NCBI RefSeq assembly: GCF_019059575.1
Contig: NW_024881529.1
Span: forward strand, 1,027,001 to 1,091,000
Direction: 5' to 3'
DNA: 64,000 nt
Source: Amphibalanus amphitrite
Taxonomy: Eukaryota > Arthropoda > Thecostraca > Balanomorpha > Balanidae
Below the pieces are notes generated by a model. That model ran no database searches. It was not told the origin of the DNA and saw only the letters and a program-made list of their open reading frames with translations. Position 1 is the stretch's first letter; each line of letters starts with the position of its first letter. Shown here piece after piece: positions 36,282 to 48,783 of this stretch. The position numbers and the translations under genes were made by a program.

Positions 36282-39200
36282 GGGGCATTCCACGATAGAT
36301 CGTACCAGGCCCGTCACCCTCATCTCTCAGATTTTAATGAAAATCGGTCCTAGGGGTAATCATAGGCCCCAAAGACGCTTGGCAAAATATCAGACTTCTC
36401 AGATCAAAACTTTTTGAGTTATATTGCATTACATTTTTTTAACTTCGGTATGTAACGGTGAGTTTGATGGCCTATAACTCAAGAACGGGTTAAGCAACCA
36501 ACAAAGAGTAAACAACGCTAAGCTTGCGATGAATCAAAAATTAATATTACTATTTAAAAATTCCAAAGAAAAAATTTCATTGTTGAGCAAAAACCTTAAT
36601 CTTTTTTCATTTGCCTCTAATGACTTTTGGGACCAAAATTTTTCACATTTTTATTTTTTCAAAATAATCTTCATGTCATTGCAAATCGACATGCAAAAAA
36701 TTAGAAAGGTGTTCTTTCTATAAGTTCCTCATTTTCCCGCAAACAAAATGGGTTTCGGAGGGGTTGATAGGACCCCAGCACGCCGTTTCGCTTCTAATAG
36801 AGCTAGAGCCTCGCGGAAAAAACGAGCGTGTGTGCCGTTACAAGTCGCAACGATTGGTACCCGATTTTAAGGTCTCAGGTTAACCGGTAGCGTCTGAGGT
36901 CAGGTCAAGTGACTGAAGTTACGGGTTCGGTTTTTAGTAACTAACTTCGCAAAAAATGGCCGCAGAGCCGCGATTTTGGCATCATTGTGTTCGCCTAGCT
37001 CAGGTGCATCGAATGGTATACTTTTTGCTAGGGTGAGGTCAACTTAAGTAGTTGACTCGGGTCAAGGTTAGGTCAGAGCCCCTCAGGTCACGAAGCTGGG
37101 TAAAGGGTATCATATGGCATATCATTCGATTCGGAAGGTCTTCCCGAGTCCATTGGTGGCTTTCCCGACTCTCTAGCTCCATTTGATCGGGAGTTATCGA
37201 CGAAAAACTCGTTCGACCCTAGTGACGTCATAAATGACGTCACGCTAGGTTAACCCGCGCGGGGCTGGGGGGGGGGTAAATTTTACCCCCCCTCGCGAAT
37301 TTTTGCGATATCTCAAAAACGGCGGCGCGCAGCGCCGCCAAACTTTCAGTACCTTTTCTTACATCAATTTGACACCTTCCCTGAAAATTTGAGCGAAATC
37401 CGTCGGAAAATTTTTGAGAAATTGACGTTTTAGTGACGTCATGTTCGCCATTTTCGCCTCAAAAACGGCAAAAGTTCAAACGCCGCTAACATCTTCATTT
37501 TTAAAGGAATCAAGCCGTAACAAAAAAGGTTATACGTAATTTTACTTTGTCTATCAAATGGCTATCTCGGTTTTTTGAAAATTTTGGATTTTGGCCATTT
37601 TTTTTTTTTTAAAACTGATTTTTTTGGGAAAATCATTATAAAATCCAAAATTTTGAGTCTATCGAAAAAACCGGAATATATGTCAGAGAAGTGGTCTATG
37701 CGCACCTACATACCAAATTTTAGAAGAATCGGTTCAAAAATGTGGGAGTTATTCAAAATTTTATGACGTCACGACACACAAATTTTTTGAAAAATGACTT
37801 TTTTTGGAAGTTCTAGACCTCGTACGGAAACAAAAATAGCACCATTCGATTCGCCGTGAAAAACTGCATCAGATAGACACCTTTTTAGGCCTTAACAACC
37901 AACTTCAAAATTTGACCTCACTTGACCTGACCTTGACCTGACCTCGACCTGAAATTCATCCAGAGGTGGTCCATATCACTTATTGAGTGTGCCTATTGAA
38001 TTCTATGAGTAAAATGACCCATAAAATATGTGTCGCACATGTCCTTTTCTATATTTTGTTTTTTGGTGACCTGACCTGACCTGACCTGACCTTGACCTTG
38101 ACCTCTGAATGATATTGTATGCAACTAATATTGTCTTGGTAGCCTAAGAACACGTTTTGGGCGATCAGTCTCAGTCCATGACTCCATTCTTCGGCAACTA
38201 CGGTGCAAGGCCGATACTGTAGAAACTTGCAATTTGTACCCTTGACCTGACCTTGACCTTGACCTCAAACTTTAAATTAAGTACATGTTTTTAGTAGTTC
38301 GTGATGAGAGCTTTCGATTGGCGTTTGAATTTTCCAAATCGGACCATTAGTTCGGGAGATAACAGGGGGGGTAAAATTTACCCCCCCCCAGCCCCGCGCG
38401 TTCGGCTGGAGACCCCAGCCCCGCGCGGGTTAACAATGCAAAAGTAAAGCATTGGACTTTGCAAGGAGTGCAGGAAATCGCGATACCATGTACGTGGGAT
38501 AGTTTTAGATCATTCTCGGCGCCAAAATAACAGTTTTTATATTTCCCCATTGATTTATAACAGTGATGTCACGTGACCGACCTGACCTCATGTAACCTTG
38601 AAAAATTCCCAGATATACAAGTTGTGAGACCTCTGGAGGACACCATGTATGCGTCCTGTAACTTTCATCTCGGACAGCTATGGTCATTGGCGTCCAAAAC
38701 AATGTCAGAACCAAACAGCCTTTTTCACCCTCGCGCTTATAGGAAAGAGGGTTGAATGAACCCTCTTTTCACTTTTTTCAGATGACTCAGACTTGAATTG
38801 AAATTTCAGTAACCCGTGATGTCACTAGGCAGCTTTACCACGCCATTTGTAAGCTCCCCTCCCGAAATCACTATTCGAAACCGTTATCGTGACGTAAAAT
38901 AAATACATTTATAGAAAGAACACCTTCCTAATTTTTTGCATACTTCTTAACAATGAGCCAAATATTTTTTTAAAGATATAAAAATTCGAAAAAAATTGGT
39001 CCCAAAGTCCAAAAAATATAAATGAAAGAAAACTCGATATGTCATATATCAAAAATAGCGTATTTTTCGAAATTTCAAAAGTACATATTAATCTCTGTTT
39101 CATTGCAAGTTCAATGTTATATAACATTTGGCATTTGAATAATCCGTCTTAGAGTTACAGCCCGCCAAACTTAGCGCTGCAAAGCAAGATCCAAAAAATG

Positions 39201-39361
39201 TTATACACCATAACTCAAAAAAATACTTATCTGATAAGGCTGAAATTGTTACAGGTGGATTCAGAGCCCCTGATTACCCCTGAGACCAATTCTCGTCAAA
39301 TTCCGAGAGATGAGGGTGTCAAATTCGAAAAAAAGTGGTACGATCTATCGTGGAATGCCCC
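36282..39361. mobile_element. GGGGCATTCC foldback element 1 (3.1 kb)
   Basis: The ends are exact complements starting GGGGCATTCCACGATAGATC and continuing for about 26 bases. TCCT flanks both sides (36278-36281 and 39362-39365), a 4-bp target duplication. The arms are much longer but imperfect: for example 36692-36725 is inverted at about 38908-38943. The element at 56268-58185 has the same GGGGCATTCCACG start and also a 4-bp duplication. Superfamily is uncertain; 4-bp duplications occur in Chapaev and some Sola elements. The centre is a TTAA element. Confidence 0.85.
37254..38429. mobile_element. TTAA G-hairpin element, copy Q1 (1176 bp)
   Basis: TTAA lies at 37250-37253 and 38430-38433. The ends read CCCGCGCGGGGCTGGGG and its complement. 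Just inside the left end is a G-run, TAAATTTTA and a C-run, forming a hairpin; the right end repeats it in inverse. The right terminus has its CCCCGCGCG block duplicated. The interior has a GATATCTCAAAAACGGCG module and three TGACCTGACCTTGACC tracts. The second copy, Q2, lies inverted at 60523-62892. A relic at 47504-47990 preserves the uninterrupted insertion site. piggyBac-like by TTAA only; no transposase. Confidence 0.88.
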
Positions 39362-39365
39362 TCCT

Positions 39366-40896
39366 GTCAGGCTTTCAAGGGACAGCACATTTTTTTTTTT
39401 GCAGCACCATGTAGATAGTGGACATCACATTTTTCGGCGACGTGTCATAAGCAGAAGACCATGTCACGGAATAATTATTCGGCGCATAACTGTGTGGGTG
39501 AGAGATGACGTTTCACCTTCCGCGTCGCTAATCAGAACACTGTTCGCCTTGCCTGTAGTGTGTGGTTTCCGTATCAGTTTCCGACGCACCATATTGGTAT
39601 ACCAGTCATAAACCGGTGTCTGTGACACCTTATGTGATAGACCCTCTGATTGCGCAGTATTGTGTGGCCGACACAGTACACATGTGACTGGTGTGGATAC
39701 TGGATATGGATATGGACTCCTGAATGTCCGGTAGTTTTTACGACTGGGACTGGTCGCCGACTCGCAGTCAGTCATCAAGCGATCGCCGCCGGGCGGCATA
39801 CGTCAGTGACCATATTTGGCAGTGGCGACGGCGGTGGCGGCGGCGAGGAACAGTAAACACCGCTCCGCTGGCCGTGCTCGGTGCCGCGGTGTTCCTGTGT
39901 TCTGCTGGTGCTCCGAGACTGTGCTCTGGTGTTCCGGACGTGCTGCCTGGTGTTCTAACAAAAGTGGACCACACCGGGGCGGTTGAACTTCTCCAGTGAC
40001 CGTGAAGGCCATACTTCCCTTCCGCGAACTAACCACTCGAGAGACACGGGGGATGGGGAGGGGGACTGTTCGCCACAAACTGTGGGGAGGGGTAGTCGGT
40101 CCGATCCCGCTGGCGAGTGTATCTAACTGGTTCGCAGGAAGTTTCCAGATAAAGGTGCTTCTGAAAATCTCCAGTGTGTTTACGTTCGATGAAGGAATGC
40201 ATTGTCTCGGACGTTATTCTGTGAAGTGTCAGAGGGAACCGACTGCCGCTGTTCACCTGAGCAAAGAACAAACTACCCGAACAAAAGATCAAGACGTTTT
40301 TAGCCAGTGTGACTACTTTTTGAGCCGAGTTCTTGGATTGGCTGGAACTGTTTCCATAATATAACACTGGGGACTTTTCGCGGGCCTTGGCGGGAATATT
40401 ACCCACTTCTGTTGTCTAATGACCGGTATAAATTTAACTTCAACAGTAACTACGAGAGAACGTTGAGAAGTTTGCAGAATGTCTGCCCATTTCGCGAAAT
40501 TGTGCGCACTTGGTGTTCATTTATGTGTCCTGTGTTGTTAATGCTGCTGTTGCTATCACGCTCACTTTTTATTATTACTTTTTTATTCCGTTTTTTCTTT
40601 CTCTAACTCGAAACTTGAATTGCTTTTCAACCACACCCAACTCTCTCCCACACACTCTCTGACACGGAGGTTCCGCTCTTTTTCGTGTCTACCAGCTCTC
40701 ACTGGTCACCCTTTCACAGCCGACATGACTCATCACTCAGGAGTTGGGGGAGCAAAAACCTCCGCTCACCTCTCCCTTCCCCTGCCATGGCCGGACGGGC
40801 GCGGCGGCGCGACCGCGACTTGTAGCAAGACAGGGGTGTGCCTCCGCGGTCAGGCACGGACTCGAGAGGGGGCGGGGACGGGAGGAGAGGAGCGGG
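39366..40896. other. Intron DNA, nothing recognised
   Basis: A GGCGACGGCGGTGGCGGCGG stretch lies at 39833-39852. Open frames of about 125-140 codons have no domain. No bounded element was found. Confidence 0.45.
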
Positions 40897-40904
40897 GTGA
40901 CAGG

Positions 40905-41692
40905 CAGGCATCGGTAAAATCCTTTTTGAAAGGATTGCATTCCCAATCCACATTCCTAGTGCTGAAGTGGATTGCATTCCTACCCGCAATCCCGTTTTTT
41001 CACTTGGATTGTGATCAAATCCGCAATCCTTTTTTGCAATCCTGTTGTATTATTATGTGCACGTGGATCTGGGGAGGGAGGGGGCATAAGGGCCGTGCCT
41101 CCAGTAGTAAAGCTGCTCCTGCTGAGTAAAGCTGTAAGTAGTAAAGTAAAGCTGCTGAGTAGTAAAGTAATCTTGCATAGGGCCGTGCCTCCATCCCCAA
41201 ATCACCCATTTCAATTACCTAGTCTTGCGAGTAATTCCTATCTAAGGCACAGGTATTTTATGGGAAATATTTTTTTGCCTCAAACACCCCCACATTTAAA
41301 CCTCTACCCAACCAGTGTTTTATAATTTTAAAACTCGCCCTCAAATACGTATTTTTGCCCTTCCTATGTAGTTCATCAGCGTATATTACATATTTTGAGC
41401 GTTTAAATTAAAAGCGTTTAAATTATTTCAAGTTCCGATGTAAAGCCCTTGATAGCCAAGTACGTACATTAAGCCGATGAAGCCGATGTCATAATTTTCA
41501 ATCGCAACAAACCATTTCAAAGCACTAATCAAACACAATCCGGATTGGATTGCAAAAATTGGAAGTATGATGCAATCCAATCCGCAATCAAATCCTGGTT
41601 TTTGGAATGGATTTCAAATCCAGGTGCAATCCACCAAAAAGGAATGCAATCAGGATTTTGCAATCCTGCAATCACAATCCTACCGATGCCTG
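40905..41692. mobile_element. hAT element 4 (788 bp MITE)
   Basis: The ends are CAGGCATCGGTA and TACCGATGCCTG. The 8-bp target duplication GTGACAGG lies at 40897-40904 and 41693-41700. The subterminal zones repeat GGATTGCAATCC-like words in both orientations. No transposase. Confidence 0.9.
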
Positions 41693-41911
41693 GTGACAGG
41701 CCAGAGGTGTGATGAGAGTTATTCAGGATTGTCCTCGCTTTGTTGTAAGGAATGTAGTGGGAAGGGTGCAGCTGGAATCCGGGTCTGCATAGATGCTGAT
41801 TCGTAGTGTGATGCGCGAGATTAAGAAGGTCCATCCTTTCTGCTTTCGTGTGTTATTCTTTTAAAGCTGCGGTGCGCATGAAAATGTAAACTGGAAAGCA
41901 TAAGACTAAGA

Positions 41912-41958
41912 ACGATATGATGTACCCACTGCCCACAGCAGTGGGTACATCATATCGT
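41912..41958. repeat. Perfect 21-bp stem hairpin with 5-base loop
   Basis: 41912-41932 and 41938-41958 are exact complements (ACGATATGATGTACCCACTG plus one base) around CCACA. It is not at the border of any element I could define. Confidence 0.95.
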
Positions 41959-42477
41959 GGAGCGTGACAACCTTAAGTTCACGGCAATAAAAGGCCGTCG
42001 ATGTTCGTGGTCTCGGAATTGGCATATTATGAATTGAGTGTCGCCTTGGAAATGTACGACTATCGTTAAGCTTAGTTGGTCTATCTATGTATGATCATTC
42101 ATGAATATGGAATAGCGTCATATCTCCAATTCACTGCAATGTCTGGAAAGCGGACGGTCTGATCGTTCAGAGGTTTGTAGCGGGAGTTTTACGACTACGG
42201 CCTTCTTTAAGCACCCTTTCCTTATGTTCGTCCCGTCCACTGTCCCACGGGTGCAGGTCAGTCAACCTGCACCAATCAAATATATTTAAATTCCCAGATA
42301 CTTTTATCTACTCAGTCCATGAATTTTAGCTACTCAGTCTACTCAGTTCTGTCCCAAAAATGTCTACTGAACACTTTCACTGAACCTCATCTCACGCTCT
42401 CCCATGTCACAGCAGAGTTGGTCAATGGTCGCCATGCTGATCATGCACGCTTAGTACGCGTTGCGAGCACTCCCTGT

Positions 42478-42566
42478 TGGACTGTGTGACCCCTTGACTT
42501 GTGACCCTGTGACCTGTGACCCTGTGACCTGTGACCATGTGACCCGTGACCCGTGACCTCGTTATG
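42478..42566. repeat. GTGACC(C/T)T microsatellite
   Basis: GTGACCTGTGACCCT words repeat about ten times with a period near 8 bp. Simple sequence. Confidence 0.85.
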
Positions 42567-44025
42567 CCACACCTCCCTGCATTGTCCGCTGGGTCAATGG
42601 GGATCGATTGAGACCAGCTCGAGAAGCGGCCCAGCTTCAGCTGTCGATCCGCACTTTGTTGTTGAGGTCCTCCAGACCAGGATAGAATCACAGTGCTGGT
42701 ACTTCTAAGGCGATACAAGTTGATACATTATGCGATCATGTTTGTGAATGTCATGTGCTAGTGTCTACAAAACTGGCATGAAATACGCACTAAATAAGTT
42801 TTATATTTTGCATTTATGTGACCGAAACGTGTTTGATATCTATAATTAAGGTGAACAAGTATTCTTTGTTCGGTTTGGGACCACCTGAAGACACTTCTTT
42901 GCTGTAAATTACGATTTAAATTACCAAATCATGACATTATAATGGTGTCAAAAGGAAATCCTTTCACTGAATTGGTATGATACTTACTCCAAAGCATACC
43001 GCATACTGCAGAATGAAAAGTCCTGTGGAGGAAGCTGTTTTTTTTCTGGCTGAGGAGTGTTTCGCGTGTTGATGGCAGCATCTCGTGCCAGACCGAATAG
43101 CAAGGGTCGCGCATGGCATCGGCCGATCCCACGGGTGCTCAGTGTTCCTTCTGCTATATTTAGCCGTGGTGGTGCCGAAGCACATAATCCCACGTCTCAC
43201 ATCCGATGGCCATGGCGGGCCATATGACCATCGATCACGCAAATAATACGTTTGGGATTTGTGGGATCGTTCCTTCCTCGGTGGGTCTTTACTCTCGCTT
43301 TTGCTGAGACGTCTCTGCTCATTTTCTTAAGCGAAAACGATACCATGTCATTCATAGCAGCTGCAGATTGTCGCAGCTATGAATGAACCATCTACCGTAT
43401 GCATTGCATGCTTAACTGTCCATTGATGTCTTCATGTTGCTTGCTAATGGCTATTCACCTGTTCGGTCATGGCCACAAGCTAGCAGCCTAGCGAGGAACA
43501 TCAATGCACCTCGGCGGGAGCTTATTTGAACATTGTTCCTAGTTTTTGCGCTGAGTTTGGAAAAAGTAGTTGAAGATGAAATTAAGGAAGCAAGCGCACA
43601 CTTGCTGAACCGAAACCCAAGTTTTTCGCAGGCCAAGGGTGTCAAGGTGACATTCAGCGAAGTGTAGCGACTTCGTCCCAGATGGACTTGCTCTGTTCGT
43701 CAGAAATATTGCCATCGTTCGTCTCGAGATAGACTGGGTTGATGTTTCTTTTCATTGCGCCCTATATTGATTGTTTGGGTTTATGAGCCGTAAAATGAAG
43801 ACTGCCAAAGGGACTGGGCGTGGATAGCACACACTAGAGCACTGCTCAGCGCTTTATCTTAAAGCGCACGTGTTGGTTTGGTATTAGAGAGTCACCTACT
43901 CGGGGTCCGAGTTCTTTAGTGTTCCTCACCATCGGGAACTGTAGCAGGCCTGTCAAGAGTGATTGCTGGCTACATTTATGGAAATGAGCGAGACGGTTAC
44001 CGTGACACATTTGCCTTTCCTATAA

Positions 44026-44236
44026 ATGTTCGTTAACGGGCTAGCGCCGGACAGCGGCGAGACGGTCCTCCGAATAGCCGCGCCGCCGCCCGGGGCGGCC
44101 CCGCCGGCGGCGCGGCCCTCTCGGACGGGACGGGAGGGGACGGGAGACGCTTCCCCAGTGCGTGGGCGCTCGGCGCTCGCGGCGGAGGGGCGCTCCCGCG
44201 CGCCGAGAGGAGCATCCGTCGGGTTCGATTTTTTTT
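44026..44236 (+). repeat. Split repeat A1: 211-bp GC-rich structured module
   Basis: Starts ATGTTCGTTAACGGGC and ends GGGTTCGA plus eight T. It matches 54934-55144 except for one base (T at 44177, G at 55085), and similarity stops abruptly at both ends. It is GC-rich with long complementary arms (described under A2). The single difference breaks one pair of the second hairpin. Confidence 0.93.
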
Positions 44237-44596
44237 GTAGTGTCTGCCTCCGTGGGATAAGCACGCCGCTACGTTCCTGCGATCTACATCGGCACCGGTG
44301 ACGTACCCTCTGGCCATGTATATGGCGGCACCCTGCAGTGTCATAAGTGTTTGTCTCCGTCTCTCTGGCCTCTGTAGCCGCCTCGCCCATGGGGTACACT
44401 GCCGGAGGCCGAGACGTGACGTGCTCCTAAGCAGTGCAGGTCAATTATCCCCGGTAAATACCTCTCAGATGGGCGTCGTGCGTGGCGAGAGCTCGCCGTC
44501 TCCATGGGCGTGTGTCTCGCGCTTGACGTCGCGCAGAAGTGTCTACCAGCGAGAGGAGATTGAAGAGCGAAGTGCCGCGTTAAGCAGTTCCCTTCT

Positions 44597-45475
44597 GTGC
44601 CCTCTGAGCGCTGATCGCTCCACACGCTGACAGCCCGTACTAATTCGAGTAGCCGCTGACTGGCCCCTCTGAGCGCTGATCGCTCCACGCACTGACCGAC
44701 CCCTCTGAGCACTGATCGCTCCACGCACTGACCGGCCCCTCTGAGCGCTGTTCGCTCCACGCACTGACCGGCCCCTCTGAGCGCTGATCGCTCCACGCAC
44801 TGACCGGCCCCTCTGAGCGCTAATCGCTCCACGCACTGACCGGCCCCTCTGAGCGCTGATCGCTCCACGCACTGACCGGCCCCTGAGTGCTGATCGCTCC
44901 ACGCACTGACCGGCCCCTCTGAGCGCTGATCGCTCCACACGCTGACAGCCCGTACTTTTTCGAGTAGCCGCTGACCGGCCCCTCTGAGCGCTGATCGCTC
45001 CACGTACTGACCGGCCCCTCTGAGCGCTGATCGCTCCACGCACTGACCGGCCCCTCTGAGCGCTGATCGCTCCACGCACTGACCGACCCCTCTGAGCACT
45101 GATCGCTCCACGCACTGACCGGCCCCTGAGCGCTGATCGCTCCACGCACTAACTGGCCCCTCTGAGCGCTGGTCGCTCCGTGCACTGACCGGCCCCTCTG
45201 AGCGCTGATCGCTCCACACGCTGACAGCCCGTACTTATTCGAGTAGCCGCTGACCGGCCCCTCTGAGCGCTGATCGCTCCACGCACTGGCCGGCCCCTCT
45301 GAGCGCTGATCGCTCCAAGCACTGACCGGCCTCTCTGAGCGCTGATCGCTCCACGTGCTGACAGCCCGTACTTCTTCAGACCTGGCCGCTGATCAGCCCC
45401 TCTGAGCGTTGACCGCCCCACAAACTGACACCCTGTACTTATTCTGGTGGCTGCTGACCGGCCCCTCTCAGCGCT
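44597..45475. repeat. 36-bp minisatellite, about 20 units
   Basis: The unit is CTGAGCGCTGATCGCTCC followed by ACGCACTGACCGGCCCCT. Three or four units are replaced by a longer variant with ACAGCCCGTACTTATTCGAG. Each unit contains the hairpin GAGCG-CTGAT-CGCTC. Because 36 is a multiple of three, long frames stay open on the minus strand; they are not taken as genes. The array lies in the inferred leader of the recombinase retroelement. Confidence 0.93.
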
Positions 45476-46601
45476 GCCGGCTCGTACGCCCGACGCGCGC
45501 GCAAGCATGAATCGCTGACTGGCCCTATATAGCGCGACTGGCAGCCCGTCTGCACGAATGGAACTCTGACCCGTCCCATAGCATTGTCGGCTCACATACA
45601 CTGGTAAACAGCGGTACGCACGAATGGATCGAACGCACGCTGACCACCGCATGTGACCACGTACAGTAGGTCTACTAAAAAAGTCCCCCGCTCCAGAGGC
45701 GGCCGGCCGGCCGAACCCCCGGATTCCAGCCCCGACTCTATTGCGCAGGCCGCGCCAGCGACACGGGTCAGGTCGCGGCGCCCGGAGAGTGGGTCAGTTG
45801 GCGGCGGCCGGCCGTGGGGTGAGGACGCCGTGTGTGGGGCGCGGAGATGCCGCAGTGCAGAGGAGGGGAAGATAATGACTCTGCACGATGCCAGAAATGA
45901 TGCCTTTGTGATCTAAATTAAACACCTGCAGTGCATATCCTCCCCTGCCCCATTCCTATTTTATCATAATCCTTCAATAATCCGTAATGGCCATTCAATG
46001 CAAGCAAGCAAACGAAACAACCTGTTTAGCGGCGACATCATCTCGGATAAAAAAGCGACAGTGATGATTAGAATAGACTTAGCGCGAGGGGCAAATCGAG
46101 GGGTATAACTATATGTATCACATACCGAGTATTTTATTCCCATCTAGCGAATCAAGATTGGGGATCTTGTCCAACAAGTCAGCGGCCGTTTTAGACACAG
46201 ATAAATGCTTTGTTTTCGGTCGCATCATTATCTGCAATAATTCGAAGCGAGGTTTAACCCTCGCCGGCCGATAAGAAGGGGTGGATGCCGCCACCATGTA
46301 TTTTTTGCGGTAGCTCAAAGCACACTGATGATAGAAGGCTGACATTTCACATGCCTTACATTTCATTCAAGCCGGCTCACTTAACATCAACCACGTTTTC
46401 AGGTCAGGTCACTTAACTATGACGTCTTAAGTAAACCTCTGCACGGTTGTCGGTTATAAAATGATGCAATCCGCAATGCACTTAGTGTCATATACGCATA
46501 ATGGAGAATTATGGAAACTGTTAATTTGGCGTCGGAAATGATCTGAAACTATACCTCAAGCACATGAAATCGTTACTTCATACATTCTTGGCAAGGTCTA
46601 A

Positions 46602-47499
46602 CCCTCGCCGGCACAGGGGGGGGGGGGGTGATGCAACCCCCCTAAGGTTTTTCGCGAATAACTCGCGTAAAAAGCGGCCGATCGCGACGAAACTTTTAGT
46701 ACTCTCGCATTGATCAATTTTACACGTTCCCTGAAAATTTCATGACCCTGACCCCAATGACCTTTGACCTGTGACCTCTTTTCCGTGACCATGTTTGGCC
46801 GAAATCGCGATTCGGCGTATGTCGGCTCGCATTAGCCGCGCGTTTGCAAGCTTTTCGTGGTTTCAAACGTTCAAACATGTGATTTGATGTTGCTCCCATA
46901 CATTAGGGTGGGTGTCAAGGTCCCCTGAAGGTCAGGTCAGGTCATTGACCTTTGGTGACCTCGGGTGACCTCGGTTCACTTTTTCGAGTTTTACATGTTT
47001 CTAGGCTAGTTTTTGGAGCTGAATTCGAATATAGCAACCATTTGAACATTTACGAATTACGAAGTAGTTTTAGTGCCTTCGTAACATGTTACGAAGCTGT
47101 CAGAGGCGGTTGACACGTATTACGAATACCCGTCACAACTCCTACCGGTTGACCTGACCTGACCTGACCCGACCTGGTCTAAATGCTTCAAGACATCATC
47201 TCTGATCAAAACTAACACGATATTCGTGATCAGCACCCCGGAAAACCACATAGCAGCCACACTTTACGACTTTCTAACAGGTCCCGATTTTCCCGGTTTT
47301 CGGGTCATTGACCTGACCTGGAAGGTCACCCGATGACCTAGGGTCTTAAAATTGGGTATCATCGACTTCCTCTCGTGACGGGCAACACGCTCGGTTTTTC
47401 CGCGACTGCTCTAGCTCGATTAGGGGCTAAACGCGAGGGGGGTCGTACCAACCCCCCTTGTGCCGTCGAAGGACGCAAAATGGCCTGTGCCGGCGAGGG
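46602..47499. mobile_element. YTAA G-hairpin element T (898 bp)
   Basis: CTAA lies at 46598-46601 and 47500-47503. The ends are CCCTCGCCGGCACA and the inverse of CCCTCGCCGGCACAGGCC. Inside the left end is a G-run, TGATGCAA, and a C-run; inside the right end a G-run, TCGTACCAA, and a C-run. Next comes ATAACTCGCGTAAAAAGCGG with CGACGAAACTTTTAGTAC. TGACC tracts follow. It sits in a relic of the GGGGCATTCC family. A further TTTAACCCTCGCCGGCC at 46252 may be an isolated terminus of the same type. Confidence 0.75.
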
Positions 47500-47503
47500 C
47501 TAA

Positions 47504-47990
47504 TGCTCTACTTTTGCATTGTTCACCTTGCGTGACGTCATTTATGACGCCACTAGGGTCATAGGAGTGCTTCGTCAATATCTCCCGATCAAAATGAGCT
47601 AGCCAGTCGGGACAGCCATCAATGGACTTTGCAAGACTTGCCGAATCAAATGTTATGCAACATGTCCTCCTTTCAACAGCTTGGTGACCTGCGTTGCCCT
47701 TACATGACATTGACCTGAGGAAAACATCCTAAATTGCTTCACCTAAACAAAAAAGCATATAAATCGACGCGTCAAACAGAAAACACGATTGTATCGAAAT
47801 GATGATAATGCGTTTAGCTATTTACCAAAAACCGATCAAATTCTTTGGGGCCCTTGACCTGCTATAAGAGGTCACTGATATTTAAAAATGGGGTACCAGT
47901 CGCTGCGTCACGTAACGACGCAAGCGCTCGTTTTTTTTCCGCGAGGCTCTAGCAGCTAGCTCAATTATAGGAGCTAAACATGGGGTCGGG
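47504..47990 (-). repeat. Relic of the 36282 element family, carrying Q1's empty site
   Basis: Read on the minus strand, this matches the DNA flanking Q1. It has GCTCTAG/CCTCGCGG with an A-run and ACGAGCG, then GATCGGGAG, then GACGTCATAAATGACGTCA-like sequence, then TGAACAATGCAAAAGTAGAG. In the 36282 element the last step reads TTAACAATGCAAAAGTAAAG but is split by Q1. Element T is inserted a few bases farther on. It is clearly homologous but diverged. Confidence 0.7.
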
Positions 47991-48779
47991 GAATCGCTCC
48001 CTTCTCACTCACTATTTGGCCGGGATAGTGTTTGCAATTATTGTTAAAATCTGGCATTTTGAGATTTCAAATGACCCATTTTTTCTCGCCCAAGTCTTTC
48101 AATTCAAGGTCATAACACCAGGTCACGTCAAGTGACCTTACCTCAAAGAAAGTTCCTGTGCTCATCATATCTAAATACACCGACTAACCGATCGCTTCAG
48201 AACTTTCAGCGATTTTAATGGGCAACAGTATATGTATTTGAAACGTTTACTTTGCAAGTTTGACATTGTTGACAGAAAGGCCGGGTCAATTTTGAGATCG
48301 CTCAAGTCAATGGGAGAAAATCGAACTGCGCTTTTTTGGACGGAACGCATGATTAACACTCTGAAAACATGTGGTGTTTGATGAGATACAATACTGAATG
48401 AGAAAATTGTATGTTTTGTTGGGGGCTATCTTTTTCGGTCTGAAAAGGCCCTTGCAGAGCTATGACATAACTATGCTCTGGTGTAGTAATTGGGTTGTGC
48501 GAGCCAGCGACAGTGATCTGCGGAAGCGAGACTGTTCCCGTGGGACGATTGCCCTGTCGGGACAGTCCAGCCGTCTCCCAAACGGTCACCCGAAGAGGAT
48601 TATGTGTCCTGGAATGGATCCGACATCAACTACAGGTTGGCTGGTGGGGTGACCTCCAGTCCAGAGAGGGAAGCATGAAGACTAGGGGCGATGCGGATTG
48701 GTTTTTCCTGAGGATAGCGAGGACGGAAGGAATCTATAGCACCCTTGAACCTTCCTTATACTGAATGTATCTCAGGCTG
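47991..48779. other. Interior of the pogo-like element, nothing recognised
   Basis: Probably continues the relic above, but I could not follow the similarity. No gene was seen. Confidence 0.4.
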
Positions 48780-48783
48780 TTAA

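Larger units (their letters stand above)
41701..44025. other. Intron DNA with two hairpins and a simple repeat
   Basis: Holds the hairpin at 41912-41958 and the microsatellite at 42478-42566, listed separately. A second hairpin has 11-bp arms at 43348-43358 and 43376-43386 (TCATTCATAGC). No gene was found. Confidence 0.5.

Noticed and set aside
40620..41129. 169-codon plus-strand frame
   Set aside because: It crosses the target duplication and left end of hAT element 4 and has no domain.
44033..44344. Proline/alanine-rich peptide shared with 54941-55241
   Set aside because: It comes from the repeated GC-rich A module, whose stems and T-run explain the conservation better than coding.
44341..45219. 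292-codon open frame on the minus strand (Trp-Ser-Asp-Gln repeats)
   Set aside because: It is the translation of the 36-bp minisatellite; the unit is a multiple of three so several frames stay open. No start context or domain.
44597..45475. CRISPR-like regular array
   Set aside because: No unique spacers: the whole 36-bp unit repeats, and the genome is eukaryotic.
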